In this document: piece by piece, positions 51,783 to 60,245 of the stretch
How the letters are laid out: each line of letters begins with the position of its first letter
Position numbering within the stretch: the first letter of the stretch is position 1
DNA from: Pseudaminobacter sp047739745
GTDB taxonomy: Bacteria > Pseudomonadota > Alphaproteobacteria > Rhizobiales > Rhizobiaceae
DNA length: 64,000 nucleotides
Assembly (NCBI RefSeq): GCF_047739745.1
Contig: NZ_JBLLVA010000020.1
Location: forward strand, 33,285 to 97,284
Direction: 5' to 3'
Notes under the pieces: generated by a model
The model's database searches: none
What the model saw: only the letters and a program-made list of their open reading frames with translations
Told to the model about the DNA's origin: nothing
Translations under genes and position numbers: made by a program

Positions 51783-52787
51783 TCAGGCCAGCGCCTCTGC
51801 GGGGCGCAGGCTACCCACCTTGATGCCGTTCCAGTTGGAAAGAACCGGATTTGCCATTTGACGCAGCGTATCGGCGAGCGTCTCATCTTCGGCCAGCAAC
51901 TTCGCCAAGACGGCAGCCACCATCACTTCGGCGGCCCGCGCCGTCCCATCGTCGCATTTCAAGGCGATGCCAACACCAAGTTCGGGCAAGGCCCCGCAGA
52001 AGACACCTTCCGCGCCAACCTTTACGAAAATCCGTCCCGGCGCACTTCCCATCAGCCGCGTATCGGCCCTACTGGTTCCCGCCACATAGAACGGCTCGGC
52101 CATGCAAGCGTCCATCAGCCGCTTTGCCGCCGCCGCGCGTACCGGCTCCAGCCCGATTCCGGTCGCCATACGAGCAAAACCATGCGCGACATTTTTCAGC
52201 GGAACGGCATAGGTGGGGATAGAGCATCCGTCGGTGCCGCGGTTGCCGGCATCGTGACGGGCGCCGGTCACACCCTCCAGCGCCTCGCAAACCATTTTCT
52301 GAAAGGCATGATCGGCTTTCACATAGCCATGCCGGTCGATGCCTGAATGGCAGCAGGCACACAGGAAACCGGCGTGCTTTCCCGAACAGTTGTTGTGGAG
52401 TGCACTGGGCGATCCGCCGGTGCGCGCCAACGCCACCGTCGCCTTCTGATAGGAGGGCCAGTGCGCCCCACATTCAAGCGCGGCCTCGTCCAACCCGGAC
52501 TTCGCCAGCATGGCGCTCGCAAGTTCGGCATGCGCCGGCTCGCCATTGTGCGAAGCGCAGGCCAATGCCAGTTCCTTGTCGCCAAAATCATAAGCATCGG
52601 CCGCACCGGTTTCCACCAGCGGCAATGCCTGGATCGCCTTCACGGCAGAGCGTGGAAACACCGGGCGGTCTATGTCGCCGATCTGAAGCAGCACCTTGTC
52701 ATCGGCGTCCACTACAGCCACGCAGCCGCGATGTACGCTCTCCACAAGTTCACCACGCAGGACCTCAACGAGAACCGGATCGGTCAT
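51783..52787 (-). CDS. L-asparaginase, class 3 (Rhizobium etli thermolabile type)
   Basis: 334 residues of the asparaginase family typified by Rhizobium etli AnsA/ReAV, unrelated to the E. coli enzymes. Motifs: the Ser-x-x-Lys pair in PRSAVKAIQALP (Ser47, Lys50), the Cys/His-rich CASHNGEPAHAE, HNNCSGKHAGFLCACCHSG and the C-terminal block GVGIALKCDDGTARAAEV. It hydrolyses asparagine to aspartate and ammonia in the cytoplasm. It is 3 bases after the thiolase gene. Confidence 0.92.
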   Translation of the reverse strand: MTDPVLVEVLRGELVESVHRGCVAVVDADDKVLLQIGDIDRPVFPRSAVKAIQALPLVETGAADAYDFGDKELALACASHNGEPAHAELASAMLAKSGLDEAALECGAHWPSYQKATVALARTGGSPSALHNNCSGKHAGFLCACCHSGIDRHGYVKADHAFQKMVCEALEGVTGARHDAGNRGTDGCSIPTYAVPLKNVAHGFARMATGIGLEPVRAAAAKRLMDACMAEPFYVAGTSRADTRLMGSAPGRIFVKVGAEGVFCGALPELGVGIALKCDDGTARAAEVMVAAVLAKLLAEDETLADTLRQMANPVLSNWNGIKVGSLRPAEALA

Positions 52788-52790
52788 CCC

Positions 52791-53957
52791 TCACCTGATC
52801 CGGTCGAGGATCGAGACATAGTTCGCCACGGCGGCTCCCCCCATGTTGAAGATGCCGCCGAGCTTTGCGCCGGGCACCTGAATGCCGCCTGCCTCGCCGG
52901 TCAGTTGCATGGAGGTCAGCACATGCATTGAAACGCCGGTCGCGCCGATCGGATGCCCCTTGGCCTTCAACCCGCCGGAGGGATTGACGGGAAGGCGCCC
53001 ATCCCTTGCCGTCTCGCCGCTCAGCGCGAGCTTCGCGCCCTCACCGCGCTTGGCCAATCCCATTGCTTCATATTCGATCAGTTCCGCGATGGTGAAGCAG
53101 TCATGCGTCTCGACGAAGGAAAGATCGTCAAGCGTAACGCCCGCCGCCTTCAGCGCACGTGCCCAGGCCTCCTCGCAGCCTTCGAACAGCAGAATGTCGC
53201 GCTTCGACATCGGCAGGAAATCCTGCATATGCTCGTTCGCCCGGAACGCAACGGCTCGACGCATCGCCAAGGCGTTGGAACTGTCGGTCAGCACCAGCGC
53301 CGCCGCGCCATCTGAAACCAGCGAGCAATCGGTGCGTTTCAGCGGGCCTGCAACGAACGGATTCTTCTCGCTTTCGTGCCGGCAAAACTCGTAGCCCAAA
53401 TCCTTTCGGATCTGCGCATACGGGTTATCAACGCCGTTCTTGTGGTTCTTTGCCGCGATCATCGCCAACGCATCCGACTGGTCGCCATAACGCTGGAAAT
53501 AGGCTTGGGCGATCTTGCCGAACACGCCTGCAAACCCCGCCGGCGTTTCTCCATCTTCGGGCAGATACGACGCCTTGAGCAGGTTTTTACCGATTTCCGG
53601 CGCGGGCGTCGTCGTCATCTGCTCGGCTCCGACCACCAGCACCGTACGCGCGGCTTTGGCGTCGATCGCGCGAATGCCCTGGCGCACCGCTGCCGATCCG
53701 GTCGCGCAAGCGTTTTCAACGCGCGTCGAGGGTTTGAAGCGCAGGCGGTCGTCTGCCTGCAGCACGAGGCTCGCGGTAAAATCCTGCGGCGAAAATCCCG
53801 CATTGAAATGCCCGAGCACGATTTCATCGACATCCTCGGGCCCAATGCCGGCATGGTCGAGCGCCTCGGCGGCCACCTTGGTGATCAGGCCTTCGAGCGT
53901 CTCACCTTCAAGCTTGCCGAAGCGTGAATGCGCCCATCCGACGATACATGCAGTCAT
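52791..53957 (-). CDS. Thiolase-family acetyl-CoA acetyltransferase (SCP-x-like)
   Basis: 388 residues. Catalytic Cys84 in VENACATGSAAVRQ, the His in VETHDCFTIAE, and the final NPSGGLKAKGHPIGATG with its catalytic His are the thiolase set. The short length and DALAMIAAKNHKNGVDNPYA block place it in the SCP-x/thiolase-like branch often involved in beta-oxidation or side-chain breakdown. The substrate is not clear. It lies upstream of the asparaginase gene in one operon. Confidence 0.92.
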   Translation of the reverse strand: MTACIVGWAHSRFGKLEGETLEGLITKVAAEALDHAGIGPEDVDEIVLGHFNAGFSPQDFTASLVLQADDRLRFKPSTRVENACATGSAAVRQGIRAIDAKAARTVLVVGAEQMTTTPAPEIGKNLLKASYLPEDGETPAGFAGVFGKIAQAYFQRYGDQSDALAMIAAKNHKNGVDNPYAQIRKDLGYEFCRHESEKNPFVAGPLKRTDCSLVSDGAAALVLTDSSNALAMRRAVAFRANEHMQDFLPMSKRDILLFEGCEEAWARALKAAGVTLDDLSFVETHDCFTIAELIEYEAMGLAKRGEGAKLALSGETARDGRLPVNPSGGLKAKGHPIGATGVSMHVLTSMQLTGEAGGIQVPGAKLGGIFNMGGAAVANYVSILDRIR

Positions 53958-54161
53958 GGAAGCCTCCTTACGGCGCGGCGCATTGTTGAACTTACGCGAT
54001 CAGGAGCCGCATCGTGCGCCATTTGCGGCATGAATCCAATTCGCCAATTTCGTTCAATGATGAACTTTTTGTGCGGCCGGGTAAAGGCTGGTGCGACAAG
54101 GACGATTTTTATTGATTGATCCGTCAATAAAAAATAAGCTCGCCGCGAAGGAGAAGTGCCG
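53958..54161. other. Intergenic region between thiolase and betI genes
   Basis: 204 bases. It holds a perfect inverted repeat (54106-54133) before betI, which fits the BetI operator, and an AAGGAG ribosome site for betI. Nothing else was found. Confidence 0.65.
54106..54133 (+). promoter_or_regulatory. Candidate BetI operator
   Basis: TTTTTATTGA and TCAATAAAAA form a perfect ten-base inverted repeat with an eight-base spacer, 28 bases before the betI start. The TATTGA half resembles BetI sites known from E. coli and rhizobia, where choline relieves repression. Confidence 0.75.
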
Positions 54162-54746
54162 TTGCCTAAAGTTGGAATGGAGCCCATACGTCGCAAGGCG
54201 CTCATCGATGCTGCGATCTCGGCAATCGGCGAACGTGGTTCGCTCGACGTCACCATGTCGGAAATCGCCGGTCGCGCCGGCGTTTCGTCTGCACTTGCGC
54301 ATCATTATTTCGGCGCCAAGGAGGAGTTGCTGCAGGCGACGATGCGGCATCTGCTCACCGAACTCGACGCTGATGCGCGGGCAGAACTTCGGGCGGCACG
54401 GAGTCCGCGTGAGCGTGTTCTTGCTGTCATTGCGGTGAACTTTTCCGACAAGCAGTTCCGGCCCGAAACGATTGCAGCCTGGCTTACCTTTTATGTTGCC
54501 GCCCAGAATTCACCGTCATTGCGGCGGCTGCTGCGCATCTATGCGCGCCGGCTCCACTCGAACCTGATGAGCGGGCTGGCCGGCCTGATGTCCCGCGACG
54601 AGGCGGAACGTGCGGCCGAGGCGATCGCCGCGCTTATCGACGGCCTTTACATCCGCCGCGCGCTTCGCGACGGCACACCGAATGCGGCAAGCGCCATATC
54701 GCTCGCCGAGGATTATCTCAACGCCAAGCTCCTCCAGAACAAGTGA
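54162..54746 (+). CDS. betI: Choline-responsive TetR-family repressor BetI
   Basis: 194 residues. The start is taken as TTG at 54162 (MPKVGMEPIRRKALIDAAIS): the AAGGAG ribosome site is 8 bases away, while a GTG two codons earlier is too close to it, and BetI proteins begin MPKVGM. The TetR helix-turn-helix is in MSEIAGRAGVSSALAHHYFG (about residues 31-50). The C-terminal ligand domain includes LIDGLYIRRALRDGT. It represses the bet genes and is induced by choline. The next gene follows after 5 bases. Confidence 0.93.
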   Translation: MPKVGMEPIRRKALIDAAISAIGERGSLDVTMSEIAGRAGVSSALAHHYFGAKEELLQATMRHLLTELDADARAELRAARSPRERVLAVIAVNFSDKQFRPETIAAWLTFYVAAQNSPSLRRLLRIYARRLHSNLMSGLAGLMSRDEAERAAEAIAALIDGLYIRRALRDGTPNAASAISLAEDYLNAKLLQNK

Positions 54747-54751
54747 CAATC

Positions 54752-56278
54752 ATGAGCGGCCAACCGAACATATTGATCATCATGGTCGACCAGTTGAACG
54801 GAACCCTGTTTCCGGACGGGCCGGCTGATTTCCTGCACGCACCGCACTTGAAGGCATTGGCCGCGCGCTCCGCCCGGTTCAGAAACAATTACACCGCCTC
54901 GCCGCTTTGCGCGCCGGGGCGCGCCTCTTTCATGAGCGGCCAGCTTCCGTCGCGCACAGCAGTCTACGACAATGCCGCCGAGTTCGCCTCGTCGATCCCG
55001 ACCTATGCGCATCATCTGCGCGCCGCGGGCTACCAGACCTGCCTTTCCGGCAAGATGCACTTCGTCGGACCCGACCAGTTGCACGGCTTCGAGGAGCGGC
55101 TGACGACCGACATCTATCCGGCCGATTTCGGCTGGACGCCAGACTATCGCAAACCCGGCGAGCGCATCGACTGGTGGTATCACAACCTTGGTTCGGTCAC
55201 GGGCGCCGGGGTGGCCGAGATCACCAATCAGATGGAATATGACGACGAGGTCGCCTTCCATGCCACGCAGAAACTCTACGAATATGCCCGCAGCTCGGAC
55301 GATCCGTCCCGCCGCCCATGGTGCCTGACCGTTTCCTTCACGCATCCACACGATCCCTATGTCGCGCGCCGCAAATATTGGGACCTCTACGAGAACTGCC
55401 CTGCCCTGGAGCCGGAAACCGGCTTCATTGCGCAAGACAGCCAGGACCCCCATTCGCAGCGGCTCTATCTCGCCAGCGACTATGACAACTTCGAGATCAC
55501 GCCCGAGCAGGTGCGGCGGTCCCGTCGGGCGTATTTCGCCAATATTTCATATCTCGACGATCATGTCGGCGAGCTGGTCTCGGTGCTCGAGCGCACGCGC
55601 ATGCTCGACGACACGATCATCCTGTTCTGCTCCGACCATGGCGACATGCTGGGTGAGCGCGGCCTGTGGTTCAAAATGAGCTTCTTCGAGGGCTCGGCGC
55701 GCGTGCCGCTGATGATCGCCGGCAAAGGTTTCACACCCCGCCGCATCGACGCGCCGGTCTCCAATCTCGATGTCTGCCCGACGCTCTGCGATCTCGCCGG
55801 CATCGACATCGGCGCGATCCTGCCATGGACCGATGGCCAATCGCTGCTGCCGCTCATGGCGGGCAAGCCGCGCACCGCGCCGGTGTTCATGGAATATGCC
55901 GCCGAGGGCTCCTATGCCCCGCTCGTCGGCATCCGCGAGGGTCGGTACAAATTCGTTCATTGCGAGATCGACCCGCCGCAACTCTTTGATCTTGAATCGG
56001 ATCCGAGAGAACTGACCAACCTGGCCGCCGATCCGGCAAACGCCGATCTGGTCAGTGATTTCATGGCCAAGGTCCGGGCACATTGGGACATGGAAACGTT
56101 CGACGCCGCCGTGCGCCAGAGCCAGGCGCGACGCTGGGTGATCTATCCGGCGCTCAGGAACGGCTCCTATTACCCATGGGAGTTCCAGCCACTGCAAAAA
56201 GCGTCCGAGCGCTACATGCGCAACCACATGGATCTGAACGTGCTTGAGGAACAGAAGCGCTTTCCGAGAGGAGAATAA
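54752..56278 (+). CDS. betC: Choline-sulfatase BetC
   Basis: 508 residues. The sulfatase signature CAPGRASF has Cys53, which is turned into formylglycine; metal ligands lie in MVDQL near the start and in CSDHGDMLGERGLWFKMSFF. The HPHDPY block and the C-terminal ALRNGSYYPWEFQPLQKASE are typical of choline sulfatases. It releases choline and sulfate from choline-O-sulfate. An alternative start GTG at 54743 would add MTI. The preferred ATG, at 54752, lies 5 bases after the betI stop. The formylglycine-generating enzyme is not in the window. Confidence 0.95.
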   Translation: MSGQPNILIIMVDQLNGTLFPDGPADFLHAPHLKALAARSARFRNNYTASPLCAPGRASFMSGQLPSRTAVYDNAAEFASSIPTYAHHLRAAGYQTCLSGKMHFVGPDQLHGFEERLTTDIYPADFGWTPDYRKPGERIDWWYHNLGSVTGAGVAEITNQMEYDDEVAFHATQKLYEYARSSDDPSRRPWCLTVSFTHPHDPYVARRKYWDLYENCPALEPETGFIAQDSQDPHSQRLYLASDYDNFEITPEQVRRSRRAYFANISYLDDHVGELVSVLERTRMLDDTIILFCSDHGDMLGERGLWFKMSFFEGSARVPLMIAGKGFTPRRIDAPVSNLDVCPTLCDLAGIDIGAILPWTDGQSLLPLMAGKPRTAPVFMEYAAEGSYAPLVGIREGRYKFVHCEIDPPQLFDLESDPRELTNLAADPANADLVSDFMAKVRAHWDMETFDAAVRQSQARRWVIYPALRNGSYYPWEFQPLQKASERYMRNHMDLNVLEEQKRFPRGE

Positions 56279-56279
56279 G

Positions 56280-56918
56280 ATGATCACAGTATGGGGCAGG
56301 ACAACGTCGTCCAACGTGCAGACCGTCATGTGGGCCATAGAAGAGCTCGGGCTCGAGCATGAGCGCATCGACGCCGGCGGCGCCTTCGGCGGGCTCGATA
56401 CGCCCGAATTCGGCGCGATGAACCCCAACAGGCTGGTGCCGGTGTTGCGCGACGACGGCGAATACCTTTGGGAGAGCGCCTCGATCGTGCGCTATCTCGG
56501 TGCGCGCTACGGCACGCCCGCCTTCTGGCCGGGCGATCCGCTTCGCCGCGCCACGCTCGACAAATGGGGCGACTGGACCAAGACCACCTTCGTGCCCGCT
56601 CTCATAGGCGGCGTTTTCTGGCCGATCATCGGCAAGCGGCCCGAAGAGCGGGACCAGGCCGCCATAGACCGCGGCGCCGAGGCGCTGAAGCGGCTTGCGC
56701 TCATTCTCGATGCGCGCATGGCGCAGGGCGACTATCTCGGCGGTGCGGAACTCACCTTCGCCGACGTCATCGTCGGTACATTGCTCTACCGCTACTTCAC
56801 GCTTGAGATCGAACGGGCCGAGACGCCACACCTTGCCGCCTACTACCAGCGGCTGACGCAACGACCGGCTTACGCCCAGCATGTCATGATCTCCTACGAT
56901 GGCCTGAGAGCGAAATGA
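56280..56918 (+). CDS. Glutathione S-transferase-like protein inside the bet operon
   Basis: 212 residues. The thioredoxin-like N-terminal domain has MITVWGRTTSSNVQTVMWAI, MNPNRLVPVL (the cis-Pro) and WESASIVRYLGARYG, where the Glu-Ser pair binds the glutathione gamma-glutamyl group; the helical C-terminal domain follows (GGAELTFADVIVGTLLYRYF). AGGAG precedes the start, one base after the betC stop, and the gene overlaps betA by four bases. Its position suggests a role with choline metabolism, perhaps detoxifying betaine aldehyde; this is a guess. Confidence 0.9.
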   Translation: MITVWGRTTSSNVQTVMWAIEELGLEHERIDAGGAFGGLDTPEFGAMNPNRLVPVLRDDGEYLWESASIVRYLGARYGTPAFWPGDPLRRATLDKWGDWTKTTFVPALIGGVFWPIIGKRPEERDQAAIDRGAEALKRLALILDARMAQGDYLGGAELTFADVIVGTLLYRYFTLEIERAETPHLAAYYQRLTQRPAYAQHVMISYDGLRAK

Positions 56919-58576
56919 CGGCGAGCCTCGAAGCAGATTTCGTCATTGTCGGCTCCGGCTCCGCCGGTTCGGCCATGGCCTACCGTCTTTCGGAAGACGG
57001 CAAGCACTCGGTCATCGTCATCGAGTATGGCGGCAGCGACTTCGGCCCTCTGATCCAGATGCCGTCGGCGCTGTCGATCCCGATGAATATGAGCCGCTAC
57101 GACTGGGGCTTTTCCAGCGAGCCGGAATCTCACCTCGGCGGACGGGTGCTCGCCACCCCGCGCGGCAAGGTGCTGGGAGGCTCATCCTCCATCAACGGCA
57201 TGGTCTATGTTCGCGGCCACGCCCGCGATTTCGACCACTGGGCCGAGGAAGGCGCCAGCGGCTGGAGCTATGCCGACGTGCTGCCTTACTTCAAGCGGAT
57301 GGAGCACTCCCATGGCGGCGAGGAAGGCTGGCGCGGCACCAGCGGGCCGCTGCACATTCAGCGCGGCGCCGGTCTCAATCCGCTCTATGCGGCTTTCGCC
57401 GATGCGGGAAGTCAGGCCGGCTTTGAGCTGACAGACGACTATAACGGCTCGAAGCAGGAAGGTTTCGGCCCGATGGAGCAGACGATCCATCTGGGGCGCC
57501 GGTGGTCGGCGGCCAACGCCTATCTGCGTCCTGCCCTGAAACGGAAGAATGTTCGTCTCGTCAATGGCTTGGCGCGGCGTATCGTCATCGAGAATCAACG
57601 CGCCATCGGCGTGGAGATCGAAACCCGCAAACAGATCCAGGTGGTCAAGGCGCGCCGCGAAGTGATCGTCGCCGCCTCCTCCATCAACTCGCCGAAGCTT
57701 CTGATGCTCTCGGGCATCGGACCGGCCGCGCATTTGAAGCAGCATGGCATCGAAGTAGTAGCCGACCGGCCCGGCGTCGGACAAAATCTGCAAGACCACA
57801 TGGAGCTCTATATCCAGCAGGAGGCGACGCAGCCGATCACGCTCTACTCGGTGCTCAATCCCTTCTCCAAGGCGCTCATCGGCGCGCGCTGGCTGCTGTT
57901 GAAATCCGGTCTCGGCGCCACCAATCATTTCGAGGCCGCCGCTTTCGTGCGTTCGAAACCCGGCGTGGATTATCCCGATATCCAATATCATTTCCTGCCG
58001 GCCGCAATCCGCTATGACGGCAAGTCGGCGGCCAAATCGCACGGTTTTCAGGCGCATGTCGGGCCGATGCGCTCCAAGTCGCGCGGCGCGGTCACGCTGC
58101 GCTCGGGCGACCCCTGGGCGAAGCCCGAAATCCGTTTCAACTATATGTCGCACCCGGACGACTGGGCCGATTTCCGCCACTGCATTCGTCTCACCCGCGA
58201 AATCTTCGGCCAGGCCGCTTTCGATCCCTATCGCGGCAAGGAGCTCTCACCGGGCAGCCACCTCCAGACAGACCACGAGCTTGACGATTTCATCCGAGAG
58301 CATGCCGAGAGCGCCTATCATCCCTGCGGCACCTGCCGGATGGGTCGCGCCGACGATCCGCGAAGCGTCGTCGATCCGCAATGCCGCGTCATTGGCGTCG
58401 AAGGCTTGCGCGTCGCGGACTCATCGATCTTCCCGCGCATCACCAACGGCAATCTCAACGGTCCTTCCATCATGACCGGGGAGAAGGCATCGGACCATAT
58501 TCTTGGCCGTACGCCGCTGGCGCCCTCCAATCAGGAGCCGTGGATCAATCCACGCTGGCAAGTTTCGGATCGTTAA
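56915..58576 (+). CDS. betA: Choline dehydrogenase BetA
   Basis: 553 residues of the GMC oxidoreductase family. The FAD-binding site is IVGSGSAGSAMAYRL near the start; GMC signature 1 is GKVLGGSSSINGMVYVRGHA (about 88-107). The C-terminal catalytic His lies in SAYHPCGTCRMG and the Asn in PRITNGNLNGPSIMTGEKA. It oxidises choline to betaine aldehyde at the membrane. It overlaps the GST gene by four bases, and a hairpin follows its stop. Confidence 0.95.
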   Translation: MTASLEADFVIVGSGSAGSAMAYRLSEDGKHSVIVIEYGGSDFGPLIQMPSALSIPMNMSRYDWGFSSEPESHLGGRVLATPRGKVLGGSSSINGMVYVRGHARDFDHWAEEGASGWSYADVLPYFKRMEHSHGGEEGWRGTSGPLHIQRGAGLNPLYAAFADAGSQAGFELTDDYNGSKQEGFGPMEQTIHLGRRWSAANAYLRPALKRKNVRLVNGLARRIVIENQRAIGVEIETRKQIQVVKARREVIVAASSINSPKLLMLSGIGPAAHLKQHGIEVVADRPGVGQNLQDHMELYIQQEATQPITLYSVLNPFSKALIGARWLLLKSGLGATNHFEAAAFVRSKPGVDYPDIQYHFLPAAIRYDGKSAAKSHGFQAHVGPMRSKSRGAVTLRSGDPWAKPEIRFNYMSHPDDWADFRHCIRLTREIFGQAAFDPYRGKELSPGSHLQTDHELDDFIREHAESAYHPCGTCRMGRADDPRSVVDPQCRVIGVEGLRVADSSIFPRITNGNLNGPSIMTGEKASDHILGRTPLAPSNQEPWINPRWQVSDR

Positions 58577-58591
58577 AGCGGCTTCGACAAT

Positions 58592-58623
58592 GAGCCGGAG
58601 AACGGCTCCAATTCGTTGTTTTT
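58592..58623 (+). terminator. Terminator-like hairpin between betA and betB
   Basis: GAGCCG-GAGAA-CGGCTC (58592-58608) is followed, after seven bases, by TTGTTTTT. It could partly separate betB from the upstream genes in the 154-base gap. Confidence 0.4.
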
Positions 58624-58730
58624 ACGCGGGTCCTAATGGAAATCGGCTCCCGCTTTTCCAGGAATCACCTTAGCAGCCATTGCGCGGCCGAAACCCAACC
58701 GCCATGCTGAAGCAAACATTGGAGACGACC

Positions 58731-60194
58731 ATGCGCGCACAGCCGAAAGCCTCGCACTACATCAATGGCCGCTTTGTCGACGACGAGCGCGGCGCGGCGC
58801 TGCCCGTCATTTATCCGGCGACCGGCGAAACCATCGCGACGCTGCATTCGGCGACACCCAATATCGTGGAACTCGCCATCGAGGCGGCGCGTGCGGCCCA
58901 AGGCGCATGGGCGCGATTGAAGCCGGTGGAGCGCGGCCGTATCCTGCGGCGCGCCGCCGACATCCTGCGCGCCCGTAACGAGGAACTCGCGCGGCTGGAG
59001 ACGCTGGACACCGGCAAGGCAATCCAGGAAACGCTGGTCGCAGATCCGGCCTCGGCTGCCGATGCGCTGGAATATTTCGGCGGCGCGGTCGCAAGCTACA
59101 ATGGCGACTATGTCGATTTCGGTGGCTCCTTCGCCTATACGCGGCGCGAGCCGCTTGGCGTTTGCGTCGGTATCGGCGCCTGGAACTATCCGATCCAGGG
59201 GGCTGCCTGGAAATCGGCGCCGGCGCTGGCGATGGGCAATGCCATGGTGTTCAAGCCCTCAGAAAATACGCCCTTGTCGGCACTGGCGCTCGCGGAAATC
59301 TACACCGAGGCCGGGCTTCCCGACGGGCTTTTCAACGTCGTCCAGGGCTATGGCGATGTCGGCGCCGCACTCACCTCGCATGAGGTGGTGGCGAAAGTAT
59401 CCGTTACCGGCTCGGTGCCGACCGGCAAGAAAGTCATGGCGCTCGCCGGCTCGCTGATGAAACATGCGACGATGGAGCTTGGCGGCAAGTCGCCTCTCAT
59501 CATTTTCGACGATGCCGATATCGAGAACGCCGTGGGCGGCGCACTCCTGGCCAATTTCTATTCGACCGGCCAGGTTTGCTCCAACGGCACGCGCGTTTTC
59601 GTTCAAAAAGGCATTCAGGACCGTTTCCTCGACAGGCTTACGGCGCGTACCAAGGCGATCCGCATCGGCGATCCGCTCGATCCCGAAACGCAGATGGGAC
59701 CGCTCGTCAACAAGGCCCAACAAGACAAGGTCATATCCTATGTCGGCATCGGCAGGGAGGAAGGCGCAACGCTTCACTATGGCGGTGGCATTCCGGCGCT
59801 GCAGGGCTTCGAAGGCGGTTTCTTCGTCGAGCCGACAATCTTCACCGGCGTGAAGGATGAAATGCGCATCGCCCGCGAGGAGATATTCGGGCCGGTGATG
59901 AGCGTGCTTTCCTTCGCCGAGGAGGACGAGGTGGTCGAGCGCGCCAACGCCACCGAATTCGGCCTCTCGGCCGGCGTTTTCACACGCGACCTGCCGCGTG
60001 CGCATCGCGTCATTGCCGAGCTCCAGGCCGGTAGCTGCTGGATCAACAACTACAATCTGGCGCCGGTGGAGATCCCGTTCGGCGGGTTCAAGCAGTCCGG
60101 CATCGGGCGGGAGAACGCGTTGGTGGCACTCGACCACTATTCCCAGATCAAATCCGTCTATGTCGAGACCGGCGACGTCGACAGTCCGTATTGA
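58731..60194 (+). CDS. betB: Betaine aldehyde dehydrogenase BetB
   Basis: 487 residues, exactly the length of the rhizobial enzymes. A GGAG ribosome site 6 bases before the ATG at 58731 (MRAQPKASHYINGRF) sets the start; earlier in-frame ATGs are less well placed. NAD-binding and catalytic residues: VTGSVPTGKKVMA, the general base Glu249 in ATMELGGKSPLI and the nucleophile Cys283 in GQVCSNGTRVF. It oxidises betaine aldehyde to glycine betaine, an osmoprotectant. It follows betA after 154 bases with a terminator-like hairpin between. Confidence 0.95.
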   Translation: MRAQPKASHYINGRFVDDERGAALPVIYPATGETIATLHSATPNIVELAIEAARAAQGAWARLKPVERGRILRRAADILRARNEELARLETLDTGKAIQETLVADPASAADALEYFGGAVASYNGDYVDFGGSFAYTRREPLGVCVGIGAWNYPIQGAAWKSAPALAMGNAMVFKPSENTPLSALALAEIYTEAGLPDGLFNVVQGYGDVGAALTSHEVVAKVSVTGSVPTGKKVMALAGSLMKHATMELGGKSPLIIFDDADIENAVGGALLANFYSTGQVCSNGTRVFVQKGIQDRFLDRLTARTKAIRIGDPLDPETQMGPLVNKAQQDKVISYVGIGREEGATLHYGGGIPALQGFEGGFFVEPTIFTGVKDEMRIAREEIFGPVMSVLSFAEEDEVVERANATEFGLSAGVFTRDLPRAHRVIAELQAGSCWINNYNLAPVEIPFGGFKQSGIGRENALVALDHYSQIKSVYVETGDVDSPY

Positions 60195-60197
60195 CAG

Positions 60198-60225
60198 GGC
60201 TCGCAGCTTGAATCAGCCGCGAGCC
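60198..60225. terminator. Hairpin between convergent betB and the sugar-nucleotide gene
   Basis: GGCTCGC/GCGAGCC (60198-60204 with 60219-60225) with a 14-base loop in the 51-base gap between convergent genes. No T run. Confidence 0.35.
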
Positions 60226-60245
60226 GTAATGCGCTGATCCCGCTG

